From Algibacter miyuki (GTDB taxonomy: Bacteria; Bacteroidota; Bacteroidia; Flavobacteriales; Flavobacteriaceae), in the NCBI RefSeq assembly GCF_042427745.1, contig NZ_JBHMFA010000015.1: DNA of 64,000 nucleotides. One strand, 5' to 3'. How positions within the stretch are numbered: position 1 is the first letter of the stretch; each line of letters opens with the position of its first letter. Made by a program: the position numbers and the translations under genes. Shown here in pieces: positions 26,803 to 36,285 of this stretch. A model generated the notes under the pieces. That model was given only the letters and a program-made list of their open reading frames with translations. It made no database searches and was not told the DNA's origin.

Positions 26803-26857
26803 CAAAATTATAGAAAACACTAAAAGTTCATTTGCTGATATTAACCATTTATTTGCT
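26803..26857 (-). promoter_or_regulatory. Direct-repeat operator and -7 box (site E)
   Basis: Read on the minus strand: AGCAAAT (26857-26851), a 14-nt gap, AGCAAAT again (26836-26830), a 19-nt gap, then TAATTTTG (26810-26803), 26 nt before the ATG. Geometry is identical to sites A-D although the orientation is opposite. Confidence 0.65.
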
Positions 26858-27043
26858 TAAAAGCATTAATTAATGTTTAACCTGTTGATTTATATAGGTT
26901 TTTTTTGGTTGTGGTTGATGTTTTTTTAATGAAATAGAAAAGTAATTCACGGATTAATTACGTATTTATAACGTGAGTTTTGTGATCATTAAATCTTTTT
27001 TTTTACTTAAATACCTCTTGAGTTGAACAGATTTATATTCATC

Positions 27044-30000
27044 TTATTGTGAGTTCTTCAAAAATTCGGAAGGAGACACACCATGTAATTTTTTAAACGA
27101 AGTAGAAAAATAAGAATTAGATTCAATCCCAATTTGATACATCACTTCGGAAACATTTGTACCGTCGTTTTTACTTAATAATTCAGCAGCACGTTGCAAC
27201 CTAAAATTTCGTAAGTAAGCATTCGGAATTTGTCCTGTAAGTTGTTTCAATCGTCTGTAAAAATGCGAAGCGCTTAAATTCATTTTGGTCGAAAGTTCTT
27301 CTACTCCAAAATTAGAGTTGGAAATATTAGCTTCCATAATTTCAATAATATCGTTTAAAAAAGCTTTATCTCTAGTCGATAATTCAATATCTTTTTTAGG
27401 TATCGAACTACTTTTTGTAAAGTGCTGTTTTATTTTGATATTATTATCAATTAGTCTTTTAATACGTAATTCTAATAATTTTATAGAGAAAGGCTTACTC
27501 ACATATTCATCGGCACCAAATTCTAAACCTTTTATAGTGTCTTCATTTGTCCCTAATGCGGTTAATAAAAGTACTGGAATATGGCAGGTTGCAGGATCGG
27601 ATTTAATTTTTTCGCAAAACGCAAAACCATCCATTTCGGGCATCATAACATCACTAATAACCAATGTAGGCTCTTTAATTTTTATTTTTTCTAAACCATC
27701 AAGACCATTATTAGCAATAGTAATATTGTATTTTTCGGAAAGTGTACTGACTAAAAAGTTTTGTACATCTTCCTCGTCTTCAACAATTAATAAATGATGT
27801 TCTTTTAAATTATCACTTGAGGTTTCATTTAAAGTATCATTTTTATATTCAGTAGAAAGCGGCACCCAGTCTTTAATAAACGATTTGTTGTTCGTGTTTA
27901 CTTCAACATCATTATAATCTTCAATATTACCGGAAGGAATTAAAACTGAAAATCGAGTTTCAACAAAAGGTTCACTTGTTACTGAAATTTGACCATTAAA
28001 TAAATTAATAAGCGATTTACAAAAAGCCAGTCCAATACCGCCACCACTAACGTTTTCTTCATTATTACCCAATTGATAAAAGCGTTCGAAAATATTGTCT
28101 AAATCCTCGGCAGGTATGCCTTTTCCGTTATCTATAACATCAATACGGATCATTCTGGTTTCAGAAACATATACAATATCCGACTCAATACTAATACTTC
28201 CGTTTGCAGGCGTATTCTTAAAGGCATTAGAAAGTAAATTAAATAGAATTCGTTCCACCTTTTCAGTATCAATTACAATGGCTTCATTAGGTGAATTTAC
28301 TTTATAAAAGAAATTTATGTTTTTTTCCGTAGCATAGTTTTCAAAAGCCTCGGTAGTTGGGTAAATAAAACCTCCCAAGGTGTTTTGGTTGAAATTTAAA
28401 TCGATATAACCTTGTTCTGCTTTTCTAAACGTAATTAATTGATCCACCAAACTCAGTAGTCGTTTTGTGTTTTTTTGAATTATAGCTAAATATTTTGTGT
28501 TTCCTTCGTCTTTATTAGTCGAAATAATTTGTTCTAAAGGACCAGCTATTAATGTTAAAGGTGTACGAAACTCGTGCGAAATATTAGTGAAATATCTAAA
28601 TTTCCCTTGGTTAATAGTATCTAAGCGCTCTTTGTCTAATTGTTCATATTTTAAACGTTGTTTTAGTTTTTCATGCTGAACAAAATAGATAATAATACCA
28701 ACGCCTATTAAAATAAATAATATAAAAAACAACAAATAGCTCCACCAGGTTTGATACCATGGCGGTAAAATAACCACATTTAAGCTTTTTATTTCAGGGC
28801 TCCAAAGTCCATCGGCATTGGCGGCTTTTACTTTAAAAACATAATTTCCAGCAGAAAGATTGGTATAGGTTACTTTTTTCTTTCCAATTTGTTCTTCGAT
28901 CCAATTATCATTAAAACCTTCGAGTTTGTACGCGAGCTTGTTTTTTGAAGGGGTAGAGGTATGCTCCACAACCAACTGAAAGGCAATAGTTTGCTCGTTT
29001 TGGCTTATAGAAATACGTTCGGTTTCTGAAATCGACTTTTCAAGAATGACGTTATTGTCTAATTTTTCTCCAATTTTTATCACTTTATTATTAACGAATA
29101 GTGAGGTGATAATAATTTTTGGAGGTGTACTATTTAATTGAATGTTCTCGGGTTTAAAAAGGGTTAGTCCATTTAGACCTCCAAAATAGAAATAACCAGA
29201 TTTTCCTTTATAATAGGCGGCTTGTCTAAAGTTGTTTTGCGCCAAACCATCACGAACGTCAAATACGTCTACTTTATTCGTATTGGTGTCAAATTTAACC
29301 AACCCCATATCGGTGCTAATCCATAAATCCGTATCGTTTTCTTGTAAAATACCATAAATAGCATCGTCTGGAAGAATATTGTTTTTTCGAAAATATTCTA
29401 TTTCAGATGGGTTGCCGTTATTGTCAAAGCTTATTTTGTTTAAGCCTCCACCAAATGTACCAGCCCAAATATTTCCTTTAGGGTCTTCATGTAACGAGAA
29501 AACGTTAGAATAGCTTAGTTTTAATTTGTTATTACCTTCGTCTGTAATATGGTTTTCTATATTTATTTTTTCACCATCAAAATCACCAGAATACAAGCCG
29601 TTACTAGTGCCAAACCATAGTTTTTGCTTAGAGTCTTTAAGTACGGTTTGATATACAATTCTTGAATCTATATCAAAAATGGTTTTTACTTCTATTTCTG
29701 GATTTGTTTTACTTTTTATTTCGTTCCATGGATTCTTTATAATTGTAATTTGATTTCCTAAAAGGAGTAAATTGTTATCATCTATTTGGTAAATACTGCG
29801 ATACAACTGTTTTTGAACAATTTGGCCATTATCCTTTAAATTCAGTTTTTTAAAGCGCTTTGTTTTCGGGTTATAAACAATAATGTTTAAGTCGGTACCA
29901 ATCCAAATGTAGCCTTTTTTGTCTTCGTAAAAACAGCGTATTCTATTTTTGGTTTTTAGAAAGTTTAGCTTATCGGTATAGTTGTCAAATTTTATATTGA

Positions 30001-31216
30001 AAGCCGTATCATCGTTAACGGCTGTGGAGCTTATGTATAAATCTTTATTGTAAGTAGAAATCCATAATTTACCTTTGCTATCTTCTAAAATGGCCGTGAT
30101 TAAATTATCGGTAATAGATTTTTTATCGTACGGATTTTTCGAATAGTTAATAAATTGTTTTTGTGCGATATCTAATTTATTAATACCTCCTTGTGCCGTA
30201 CCAATCCATAAAACATCATAATTATCTTGGAAAATAGAGTTTATAAGATTGCTACTTAAACCAAAATTATCTTTGGGGTTGTAAGTGTAGTTTTTAAATT
30301 TATCTTCCGATTCTAAATATTTTAGAAGTCCAGATTCTCTGGTGCCAATCCATATAGCTCCATTGTTATCTTCAAAAATGGTGTTTATTTTTAATGACGA
30401 TTTTGTAGTGTCATTAACAGTATCATATTTTTGAATAATATGGATGCGACTATTTTCAAAAGTAGTTTTAAATAAACCATCATAAGTCCCTATCCAAAGT
30501 ATGTTTTTAACGGTTTTTATTGAAGAAATATGGCTGTCATTAAAATTTTCAAAATCAATAATTTTTTCAATTTTAGAATTAATATCTATGCTATCTTCAG
30601 TAAAAAAAACTTCGTTTAGACTTTTAGAAGTTGCTAAAAGTAAGGAGTTATTATTGGTGAAACTAAAATAATTAATATCCTTAATATTATTTTGGCCAAC
30701 CATAAAGTTTTCTGAAACCTGAAAATCGCCATTAACCACATTTGTAATTTTACAAGCGTATAATTTATTTTGTCCTGAAAACCAAATACTACCATTTGGA
30801 CCAGAACAAATATGACTAATATTTAATTTTGAAGTGAGTGGTATGGTGTAAAACTTTTCAAGCCATGGTACGTAAACGTTTAATCCCACATTAGTTCCAA
30901 TCCATAGTACGCCATTTTCATCATTAAACAGACTTTTTATGTGGTTACTAGATATAGTTCCTGTGGTTTTTGTTTGGGTGGTATAGGTTTCAAACTCATA
31001 ACCATCGTATTTTATTAAACCGTTAGGTGTGCCAAACCATAAAAAACCATAACGATCTTGAGACATCGCGTTTATCGTATTCTGATTAAAGCCCTCTTTA
31101 TTTGAAAACCTTTCGAAGTTTTGCGCTTCCAAAGTAAAAGGGTTTGATAAGCTAAAACATATCAAAAATGTAAATAAGATAAAATTGAAATGTTCTCGTT
31201 TTATAAGCATAAACAT
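27044..31216 (-). CDS. Hybrid two-component system regulator (HTCS)
   Basis: A 1390-residue one-protein signalling system of the Bacteroidota polysaccharide-locus type. The order is: signal peptide/TM start, about 14 Reg_prop propeller repeats (xxxLWIGTxxGL) in the periplasm, a Y_Y_Y domain (about 740-815), one membrane helix (about 825-848), a HisKA domain with the phospho-acceptor His near 880 (NISHEFRTP), an HATPase, a receiver with Asp near 1188 (ISDVMMPEMDG) and a C-terminal AraC-type HTH (about 1290-1385). The periplasmic part should bind an oligosaccharide of the target glycan. Its place beside the fucan-like genes makes it the best candidate to bind the 21-bp direct repeats at sites A-F. 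Confidence 0.95.
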   Translation of the reverse strand: MFMLIKREHFNFILFTFLICFSLSNPFTLEAQNFERFSNKEGFNQNTINAMSQDRYGFLWFGTPNGLIKYDGYEFETYTTQTKTTGTISSNHIKSLFNDENGVLWIGTNVGLNVYVPWLEKFYTIPLTSKLNISHICSGPNGSIWFSGQNKLYACKITNVVNGDFQVSENFMVGQNNIKDINYFSFTNNNSLLLATSKSLNEVFFTEDSIDINSKIEKIIDFENFNDSHISSIKTVKNILWIGTYDGLFKTTFENSRIHIIQKYDTVNDTTKSSLKINTIFEDNNGAIWIGTRESGLLKYLESEDKFKNYTYNPKDNFGLSSNLINSIFQDNYDVLWIGTAQGGINKLDIAQKQFINYSKNPYDKKSITDNLITAILEDSKGKLWISTYNKDLYISSTAVNDDTAFNIKFDNYTDKLNFLKTKNRIRCFYEDKKGYIWIGTDLNIIVYNPKTKRFKKLNLKDNGQIVQKQLYRSIYQIDDNNLLLLGNQITIIKNPWNEIKSKTNPEIEVKTIFDIDSRIVYQTVLKDSKQKLWFGTSNGLYSGDFDGEKINIENHITDEGNNKLKLSYSNVFSLHEDPKGNIWAGTFGGGLNKISFDNNGNPSEIEYFRKNNILPDDAIYGILQENDTDLWISTDMGLVKFDTNTNKVDVFDVRDGLAQNNFRQAAYYKGKSGYFYFGGLNGLTLFKPENIQLNSTPPKIIITSLFVNNKVIKIGEKLDNNVILEKSISETERISISQNEQTIAFQLVVEHTSTPSKNKLAYKLEGFNDNWIEEQIGKKKVTYTNLSAGNYVFKVKAANADGLWSPEIKSLNVVILPPWYQTWWSYLLFFILFILIGVGIIIYFVQHEKLKQRLKYEQLDKERLDTINQGKFRYFTNISHEFRTPLTLIAGPLEQIISTNKDEGNTKYLAIIQKNTKRLLSLVDQLITFRKAEQGYIDLNFNQNTLGGFIYPTTEAFENYATEKNINFFYKVNSPNEAIVIDTEKVERILFNLLSNAFKNTPANGSISIESDIVYVSETRMIRIDVIDNGKGIPAEDLDNIFERFYQLGNNEENVSGGGIGLAFCKSLINLFNGQISVTSEPFVETRFSVLIPSGNIEDYNDVEVNTNNKSFIKDWVPLSTEYKNDTLNETSSDNLKEHHLLIVEDEEDVQNFLVSTLSEKYNITIANNGLDGLEKIKIKEPTLVISDVMMPEMDGFAFCEKIKSDPATCHIPVLLLTALGTNEDTIKGLEFGADEYVSKPFSIKLLELRIKRLIDNNIKIKQHFTKSSSIPKKDIELSTRDKAFLNDIIEIMEANISNSNFGVEELSTKMNLSASHFYRRLKQLTGQIPNAYLRNFRLQRAAELLSKNDGTNVSEVMYQIGIESNSYFSTSFKKLHGVSPSEFLKNSQ

Positions 31217-31999
31217 TAAGTTTAGTTTGAATGAAAATATAAAAGTTAGTTAGTTAATGACGAAGATAAAAAAACCGATGAATTAAAACTTTAAATTTTA
31301 TGGTGTTAAGTATTAAGAATAGAAGAAAATATATAAATATTTTAAAAGGAAAAGTAAGTTAATACACATTTTTGGATGAGGAGAATATTATAATAGGTTT
31401 GTTTTATTCATCTTTAAGATTATTTTGTATGGGTGATTTTAATATGAATAGCATTTTATTACAGAGTGTTTATTCTGCATAAAAAATTAGGAAACAGATA
31501 GACTATGGATGTTATAAAAATATAGAATACAAAATTATAGAATAAAAAAGGCGATTTATGTGCTTTAAATTTGTTGGTTTGTGTAGAAAATAAACATTTT
31601 AATGTATTAATAATGAAGTGTTAGCTTTAAAATCTATGTAAAACCGATATTTTAGAATATTTTAAAATTTCATACTGATATAATTGTTCTCCTTTAGGAT
31701 TTCTTTTTCATTTTTCAAAAAATAAAGTATTATGGTCATATCTAGATTTCCAAAGTGTTAAAACATCATTGCGGGTTCTCTAGTAAAGTAGCTCTTCTGT
31801 TAATGTTTAAATTGTACATAAAGTAGATTGTTATGGATAAATACTCCGGAAGACTTGTGCTGTAGTTTTGTGCTCACTCATATTTTGTTTTTAATTATGT
31901 ACTTACAAATTGAAGTACATCTCATCTTTATAAATTGAAAATTAAGAGCCTTTATGGAGTATCCATTTAAAACCAACTAAAATTTAAACTAAACTAATT
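31217..31999. promoter_or_regulatory. Long divergent intergenic region upstream of HTCS and aldA
   Basis: 783 bp between divergent genes, AT-rich, with no convincing ORF. A -7 box TAGTTTTG lies at 31863-31870 on the plus strand. A perfect 8-bp dyad ATGTACTT-N8-AAGTACAT spans 31897-31920, inside what would be the aldA leader, where it could act as an operator. ACTAAACTAATT directly precedes the aldA ATG, a leader type seen repeatedly in this window. Confidence 0.45.
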
Positions 32000-33439
32000 A
32001 TGAAGGAATTCAACCAATACATTAACGGGAAGTTTGTAAAATCTACATCTACCGAAACAACAGCCGTTTTAAACCCATGTACAGAAGAGGTTTTATCTCT
32101 AATCCCGAAAGGCTCAATAGTCGATGCAAATGCTGCTCTAGAGGCGGCACAAGCTTCTCAACATGCATGGAAATCGCTTACAGCTATTGAGCGTGCGAGT
32201 TATTTACATAAAATGGCAGCAGTTATTCGTGAGAATAGAGAGTTTTTAGCTGAAACTCTAGCGAAAGAACAAGCTAAAGTAATTGGGTTAGCACAAGTTG
32301 AAATTGATGTTACTGCTGATTATTATGATTATAACGCAGGTTGGGCCAGAAGAATCGAAGGTGAAATTATCCAAAGTGATCGTAAAAAAGAGCATATATT
32401 TTTACACAAAGCGCCTATTGGTGTTGCAGTTGGAATTTGCCCATGGAATTTTCCGTTTTTTGTAGCTGCACGTAAAATTGCTCCGGCCTTAGTTACGGGA
32501 AATACTTGTGTTATTAAACCGAGTTGTATTGCACCTAACACCATATTAGAATTTATTAGGTTAATCGAAAAAATTGAACTTCCCGCAGGTGTTTTAAATG
32601 TGGTTTGTGGTACAGGTCCTGTGGTAGGGAATGCACTTACTAAAAGTCCAATAACGGGTATTGTGAGTTTAACTGGAAGTGTGGCAGCTGGCCAAAAAAT
32701 AATGGAAGCTGCGGCGACTAATATTACCAAAGTATCTTTAGAGTTAGGAGGTAAAGCACCTGCTATTGTATGTGCCGATGCTAATTTAGATTTGGCTGTA
32801 AATGCCGTAGTATCGTCTAAAGTTATTTTTAGTGGTCAGGTTTGTAACTGTGCGGAGCGGGTTTATGTTGAAGATTCAATTTACGATGAGTTTATGGAAA
32901 AAGTAACTAAGAAAATGGCCGATGTCAAGGTTGAAGATGCGTTTTCTGATAACAATCCAGATATGAGTAGTATGGTGTCTAAAGACCAATTGGATAAAGT
33001 AGCCGAAATGGTTGAGTTTGCTAAAAAAGAAGGTGCTGAAGTTGTTGTAGGGGGAGCGCGTTCGTCTCAATTCGATCGTGGTTATTTTTATCAACCTACA
33101 TTATTAACTAATGTAAAACAGAACATGCAAATTGTTCAAGAAGAAGTTTTCGGACCTGTTTTACCAGTTATGAAATTTGGAACTTTGGATGAAGCTATTG
33201 CCATGGCGAATGATAATGAATACGGTTTAACATCATCCATTTTTTCTGAAAATTTTAATAAAGTAATGCATGCTTGTGAGCAATTAGAATTTGGTGAAAC
33301 GTATGTAAATAGAGAACATTTTGAAGCAATTCAAGGATTTCATGCCGGGTGGAAAAAATCAGGTTTAGGGGGTGCCGACGGAAAACACGGGATGCAAGAG
33401 TATTTGCAAACTAAAGTAATCTATGCGCAGTACAGGTAA
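32000..33439 (+). CDS. aldA: Lactaldehyde/glycolaldehyde dehydrogenase
   Basis: A 479-residue aldehyde dehydrogenase with strong similarity along its length to E. coli AldA, as remembered: IERASxLxKM, ADYxDYxxxWARRxEGEIIQSDR, PWNFPFF, LELGGKAPAIV, and SGQVCNCAERVYV with catalytic Cys282, ending in FHAGWxKSGxGGADGKHGxxEYLQT. It oxidises L-lactaldehyde to L-lactate with NAD in the cytoplasm. Lactaldehyde arises from both L-fucose and L-rhamnose after aldolase cleavage, so it can serve either locus in this window. The gene is 33 nt before a fucose permease, in one operon. The isomerase, kinase and aldolase genes of the pathway are not in the window. Confidence 0.92.
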   Translation: MKEFNQYINGKFVKSTSTETTAVLNPCTEEVLSLIPKGSIVDANAALEAAQASQHAWKSLTAIERASYLHKMAAVIRENREFLAETLAKEQAKVIGLAQVEIDVTADYYDYNAGWARRIEGEIIQSDRKKEHIFLHKAPIGVAVGICPWNFPFFVAARKIAPALVTGNTCVIKPSCIAPNTILEFIRLIEKIELPAGVLNVVCGTGPVVGNALTKSPITGIVSLTGSVAAGQKIMEAAATNITKVSLELGGKAPAIVCADANLDLAVNAVVSSKVIFSGQVCNCAERVYVEDSIYDEFMEKVTKKMADVKVEDAFSDNNPDMSSMVSKDQLDKVAEMVEFAKKEGAEVVVGGARSSQFDRGYFYQPTLLTNVKQNMQIVQEEVFGPVLPVMKFGTLDEAIAMANDNEYGLTSSIFSENFNKVMHACEQLEFGETYVNREHFEAIQGFHAGWKKSGLGGADGKHGMQEYLQTKVIYAQYR

Positions 33440-33472
33440 TCTGTTTTATTCATCTAAAAAATATTTTAATAA

Positions 33473-34774
33473 ATGAAGCAAGTTGAAAAAATTCCGGTAG
33501 TAAAAAAAGAGGTTTTAATGCCTTTTATTCTAATAACGTCTTTATTTGCTTTATGGGGTTTTGCAAATGATATTACAAATCCTATGGTGGCAGCTTTTGG
33601 CACAGTAATGGAAATATCTACAGCAAAAGCGGCATTAGTGCAATTTGCATTTTATGGTGGTTATGCAACTATGGCGATTCCAGCGGCTCTTTTTGTTAGA
33701 AAATACAGCTATAAGAAAGGCATTCTTTTAGGGTTGGCTTTATACGCTTTTGGAGCATTATTGTTTTTTCCTGCAGCTAAATATGAGGTTTTTGGCTTCT
33801 TTTTAGGCTCGCTTTATATTTTAACCTTCGGCTTGGCATTTTTAGAAACTACTGCAAACCCTTATATTTTATCTATGGGCGATGCGCGTACGGCAACGCA
33901 ACGCTTAAATTTAGCCCAAGCTTTTAACCCTATTGGTTCTATTTTTGGCATGTTTGTGGCTTCAAAATTTATTCTAACGGCTTTAGATTCTGATAAAAGA
34001 AACGAGGTGGGGACTCTAATTTTTACAGGCTTAGAAAGTACTGAAAAAGCGATTATTCGTACTCATGATTTGGGCGTTATTAGAAATCCTTATGTTATTC
34101 TTGGTGTGGTAGTTATGATTATGTTTGCCGTTATTGCTATATCGAAAATGCCAAAACGCGACAAAAACAATAATCTAGGTTCAGCGAGTGCATCTTTTAA
34201 ACGCTTATTTATAAATGGAAAATATCGGGAAGGTGTTTTTGCACAATTGTTTTATGTTGCAGCTCAAATTATGTGCTGGACGTTTATTATTCAATATGCG
34301 GGCCATTTAGGAATATCTAAAGCAACAGCACAGAATTATAATATAGTTGCCATGTTGATGTTTTTATCAAGTCGTTTTATAAGTACGTTTTTAATGAAGT
34401 ATATTAATTCAAAAAAACTATTAACTACATTCGCTTTAGGTGCTATGGCTACAATAGCTGGTGTTATTTTAATAGAGGGCGTTATGGGGTTATATTTATT
34501 GGTGACAACTTCAATATTTATGTCTTTAATGTTTCCAACCATATACGGTATTGCACTTAATGGTCTATCGGAAGAAGATTCTACTTTAGGAGCCGCTGGT
34601 TTAGTTATGGCCATTGTAGGCGGTGCTTTAATGCCTATTTTACAAGGTCTTATTATTGATCAAGAACGTATTGGGGGCTTTGCAGCAGTTAATGTGTCTT
34701 TTGTTTTACCATTTTTATGTTTTTGCTTTATATTTATTTATGGCTATAGAACACTTAAAGTGTATAATGATTAA
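33473..34774 (+). CDS. fucP: L-fucose:proton symporter, MFS
   Basis: A 433-residue membrane protein with 12 predicted membrane segments. It matches FucP: LFALWGFANDITNP near the first helix (the Asp equals the functional Asp of E. coli FucP), QFAFYGGYATMAIPA, KKGILLGLALYAFGALLFFPAA, FLETTANPYI (functional Glu) and RLNLAQAFNPIGS. It imports L-fucose by proton symport across the inner membrane. Together with AldA in the same operon it supports L-fucose as an end product of the upstream locus. Other hexoses are possible for FucP relatives (the GluP/FHS family). A terminator follows at 34824. Confidence 0.88.
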   Translation: MKQVEKIPVVKKEVLMPFILITSLFALWGFANDITNPMVAAFGTVMEISTAKAALVQFAFYGGYATMAIPAALFVRKYSYKKGILLGLALYAFGALLFFPAAKYEVFGFFLGSLYILTFGLAFLETTANPYILSMGDARTATQRLNLAQAFNPIGSIFGMFVASKFILTALDSDKRNEVGTLIFTGLESTEKAIIRTHDLGVIRNPYVILGVVVMIMFAVIAISKMPKRDKNNNLGSASASFKRLFINGKYREGVFAQLFYVAAQIMCWTFIIQYAGHLGISKATAQNYNIVAMLMFLSSRFISTFLMKYINSKKLLTTFALGAMATIAGVILIEGVMGLYLLVTTSIFMSLMFPTIYGIALNGLSEEDSTLGAAGLVMAIVGGALMPILQGLIIDQERIGGFAAVNVSFVLPFLCFCFIFIYGYRTLKVYND

Positions 34775-34823
34775 TTTTTTAGAGTTAATTAATTATAAAA
34801 TGTTACGAATATTTTAGTTAAAT

Positions 34824-34860
34824 AAAAAAAGCCAAGAATAAAATTCTTGGCTTTCCCTTT
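34824..34860 (+). terminator. Terminator after fucP
   Basis: GCCAAGAAT and ATTCTTGGC form the stem (34831-34851) of a hairpin followed by TTTCCCTTT. It is the last element of region 1 before the tRNA fragment. Confidence 0.75.
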
Positions 34861-34867
34861 GTTTACT

Positions 34868-34912
34868 TGTAGCGAGAATGGGGCACGATCCCATGACCTC
34901 CGAGTTATGAAT
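34868..34912 (-). tRNA. 3' fragment of tRNA-Met(CAT)-like gene, probable attachment site
   Basis: Read on the minus strand, the sequence gives the anticodon loop with CAT (34909-34907), the 3' side of the anticodon stem (CTCGG), variable loop AGGTC, a perfect T stem (ATGGG/CCCAT) and the 3' acceptor side TCTCGCTACA. The 5' partner of the anticodon stem is lost: beyond the loop the plus strand reads TTTAGAGC and cannot pair, and no D arm follows. The T loop (ATCGTGC) also departs from TTCRANN. This is what an integration or excision at a tRNA 3' end leaves. The integrase gene begins 170 bp further on. It is not a working tRNA. Confidence 0.72.
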
Positions 34913-35082
34913 TTAGAGCATACTATGTCATATCAATATGAATACCTTTAAAATTCACTAAAAGCGAAGCTTTATATATTGTTTAGTGTTAAATGAAATC
35001 AATTAATATCAAAGAATGTTTTAGCTATGTTTTAGCAGTGTATAAATACACAGAATTTTATCTTTATTAAAAACTAATACTT

Positions 35083-36285
35083 ATGGCATCAGTAACACCT
35101 TTTTTAGTTAAACGACCAAATTCAAAAAATCTACATCCTATATCAATTAGAATTATAAAGGATCGGAAGCCGTCATATATTTATATTGGACAATCTATAA
35201 AGTTGAAGCAATGGGATACCAAAAATAGAAGGGTGAAAAAATCACATCCAGATCATTTAGAAATCAATCAGCTGATACTATCAAAACTATCTTTAGCCAA
35301 CAAAAGTTTGATTAATGCAGAGATTGAAGAGCAGGATTTATCTTCAAAAAAGATAAAAAATCAGATTGTATCGAAATATGATAACGATTTTTTTAAAGTA
35401 GCCGAGAGTTACTTGGTAAATATAAGAAACCGAAAGCAGTTTCATCAATTGGATATTGAAATTGGTCGTATAGCTGTGTTTAGAGAATTTATAAAAAACG
35501 ATCACCTTCATTTTAAAGACTTGAATTTTGAACTCCTAAAACAATTTGAACATTTTCTGTTAAGTAAAAGGAATTTGGTTGCACGTACTGTGGCTAATTA
35601 TATGATTACGCTTCGAACTATTTATAATTTGGGAATAAGTAAAAGCATTATAAAGAAGGAATCTTACCCTTTTGGAAAAGGGAAATTTCAAATTAAGTTT
35701 CCAGAAACAAAAAAGGTAGGATTAAATAGAAAAGAAATAAAGACTTTAGAGAATTTAAAAGGTTTAACAAAAGCTCAAGAGTACGCTTTATATGCATGGT
35801 TAATTAGTTTTTATTTTGCAGGAATTCGGATAAGTGATGTATTACAATTAAAGTGGGCAGATTTTTATGATGATCGTTTACATTACCGTATGGCTAAGAA
35901 CAACAAATTAGTGTCTTTGAAGATTCCTGATAAAGTTACTAAAATTCTAGGTAAATTAGAAAGAGAAGAAGATTCTGTTTATTTGTTTAAGGAGTTAGAA
36001 GGCGTTAATTTAAATGATAAGAAACGCGTAAGAACGAGAATAAAAACAGCTACAAGAAACTTCAATAGGAGGTTAGAGCTTGTTGCTGAGCAAGCAGGTA
36101 TAGAAAAAAAAATGTCTATGCACATTGCTCGCCATAGTTTTGGTAATATTTCGGGAGATAAAATACCCATTCAAATGTTACAAAAACTATATCGACATTC
36201 TTCGGTTACTACAACGATGCTTTATCAAGCTAATTTTATGAGAAAAGATGCTGATGAGGCACTTGATATGGTTATTGATTTTTGA
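35083..36285 (+). CDS. Tyrosine recombinase/integrase
   Basis: A 400-residue phage/transposon-type integrase of the kind found on Bacteroidota integrative elements. It has an N-terminal arm-binding domain (VKRPNSKNLHPISIRI...SYIYIGQSI), a SAM-like core-binding domain (about 105-205) and a catalytic domain with Arg249 (AGIRISDVLQLKW), His347-x-x-Arg350 (HIARHSF), His372 (YRHSS) and nucleophile Tyr381 (TMLYQ). All the residues of the R-H-x-x-R-H-Y set are present, so it looks functional. It lies next to the tRNA fragment, on the boundary between the two polysaccharide loci. No excisionase, relaxase or transfer genes are visible. Confidence 0.92.
   Translation: MASVTPFLVKRPNSKNLHPISIRIIKDRKPSYIYIGQSIKLKQWDTKNRRVKKSHPDHLEINQLILSKLSLANKSLINAEIEEQDLSSKKIKNQIVSKYDNDFFKVAESYLVNIRNRKQFHQLDIEIGRIAVFREFIKNDHLHFKDLNFELLKQFEHFLLSKRNLVARTVANYMITLRTIYNLGISKSIIKKESYPFGKGKFQIKFPETKKVGLNRKEIKTLENLKGLTKAQEYALYAWLISFYFAGIRISDVLQLKWADFYDDRLHYRMAKNNKLVSLKIPDKVTKILGKLEREEDSVYLFKELEGVNLNDKKRVRTRIKTATRNFNRRLELVAEQAGIEKKMSMHIARHSFGNISGDKIPIQMLQKLYRHSSVTTTMLYQANFMRKDADEALDMVIDF

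Noticed and set aside
4122..26857. The repeated AGMAAGT elements as CRISPR or a mobile repeat
   Set aside because: They are 7-bp half-sites spaced 21 bp apart at promoters and scattered over 23 kb, with no spacers or cas genes.
27285..27797. 170-codon plus-strand ORF
   Set aside because: It lies wholly antisense to the receiver/AraC part of the HTCS gene and has no signal, motif or leader of its own, so it is a shadow frame.
32329..32730. 133-codon minus-strand ORF inside aldA
   Set aside because: Antisense to a well-conserved dehydrogenase with low-complexity composition, so a shadow frame.
34868..34912. Complete tRNA gene
   Set aside because: Only the 3' half is there; the 5' anticodon stem and D arm are missing, so I list a fragment and not a tRNA.
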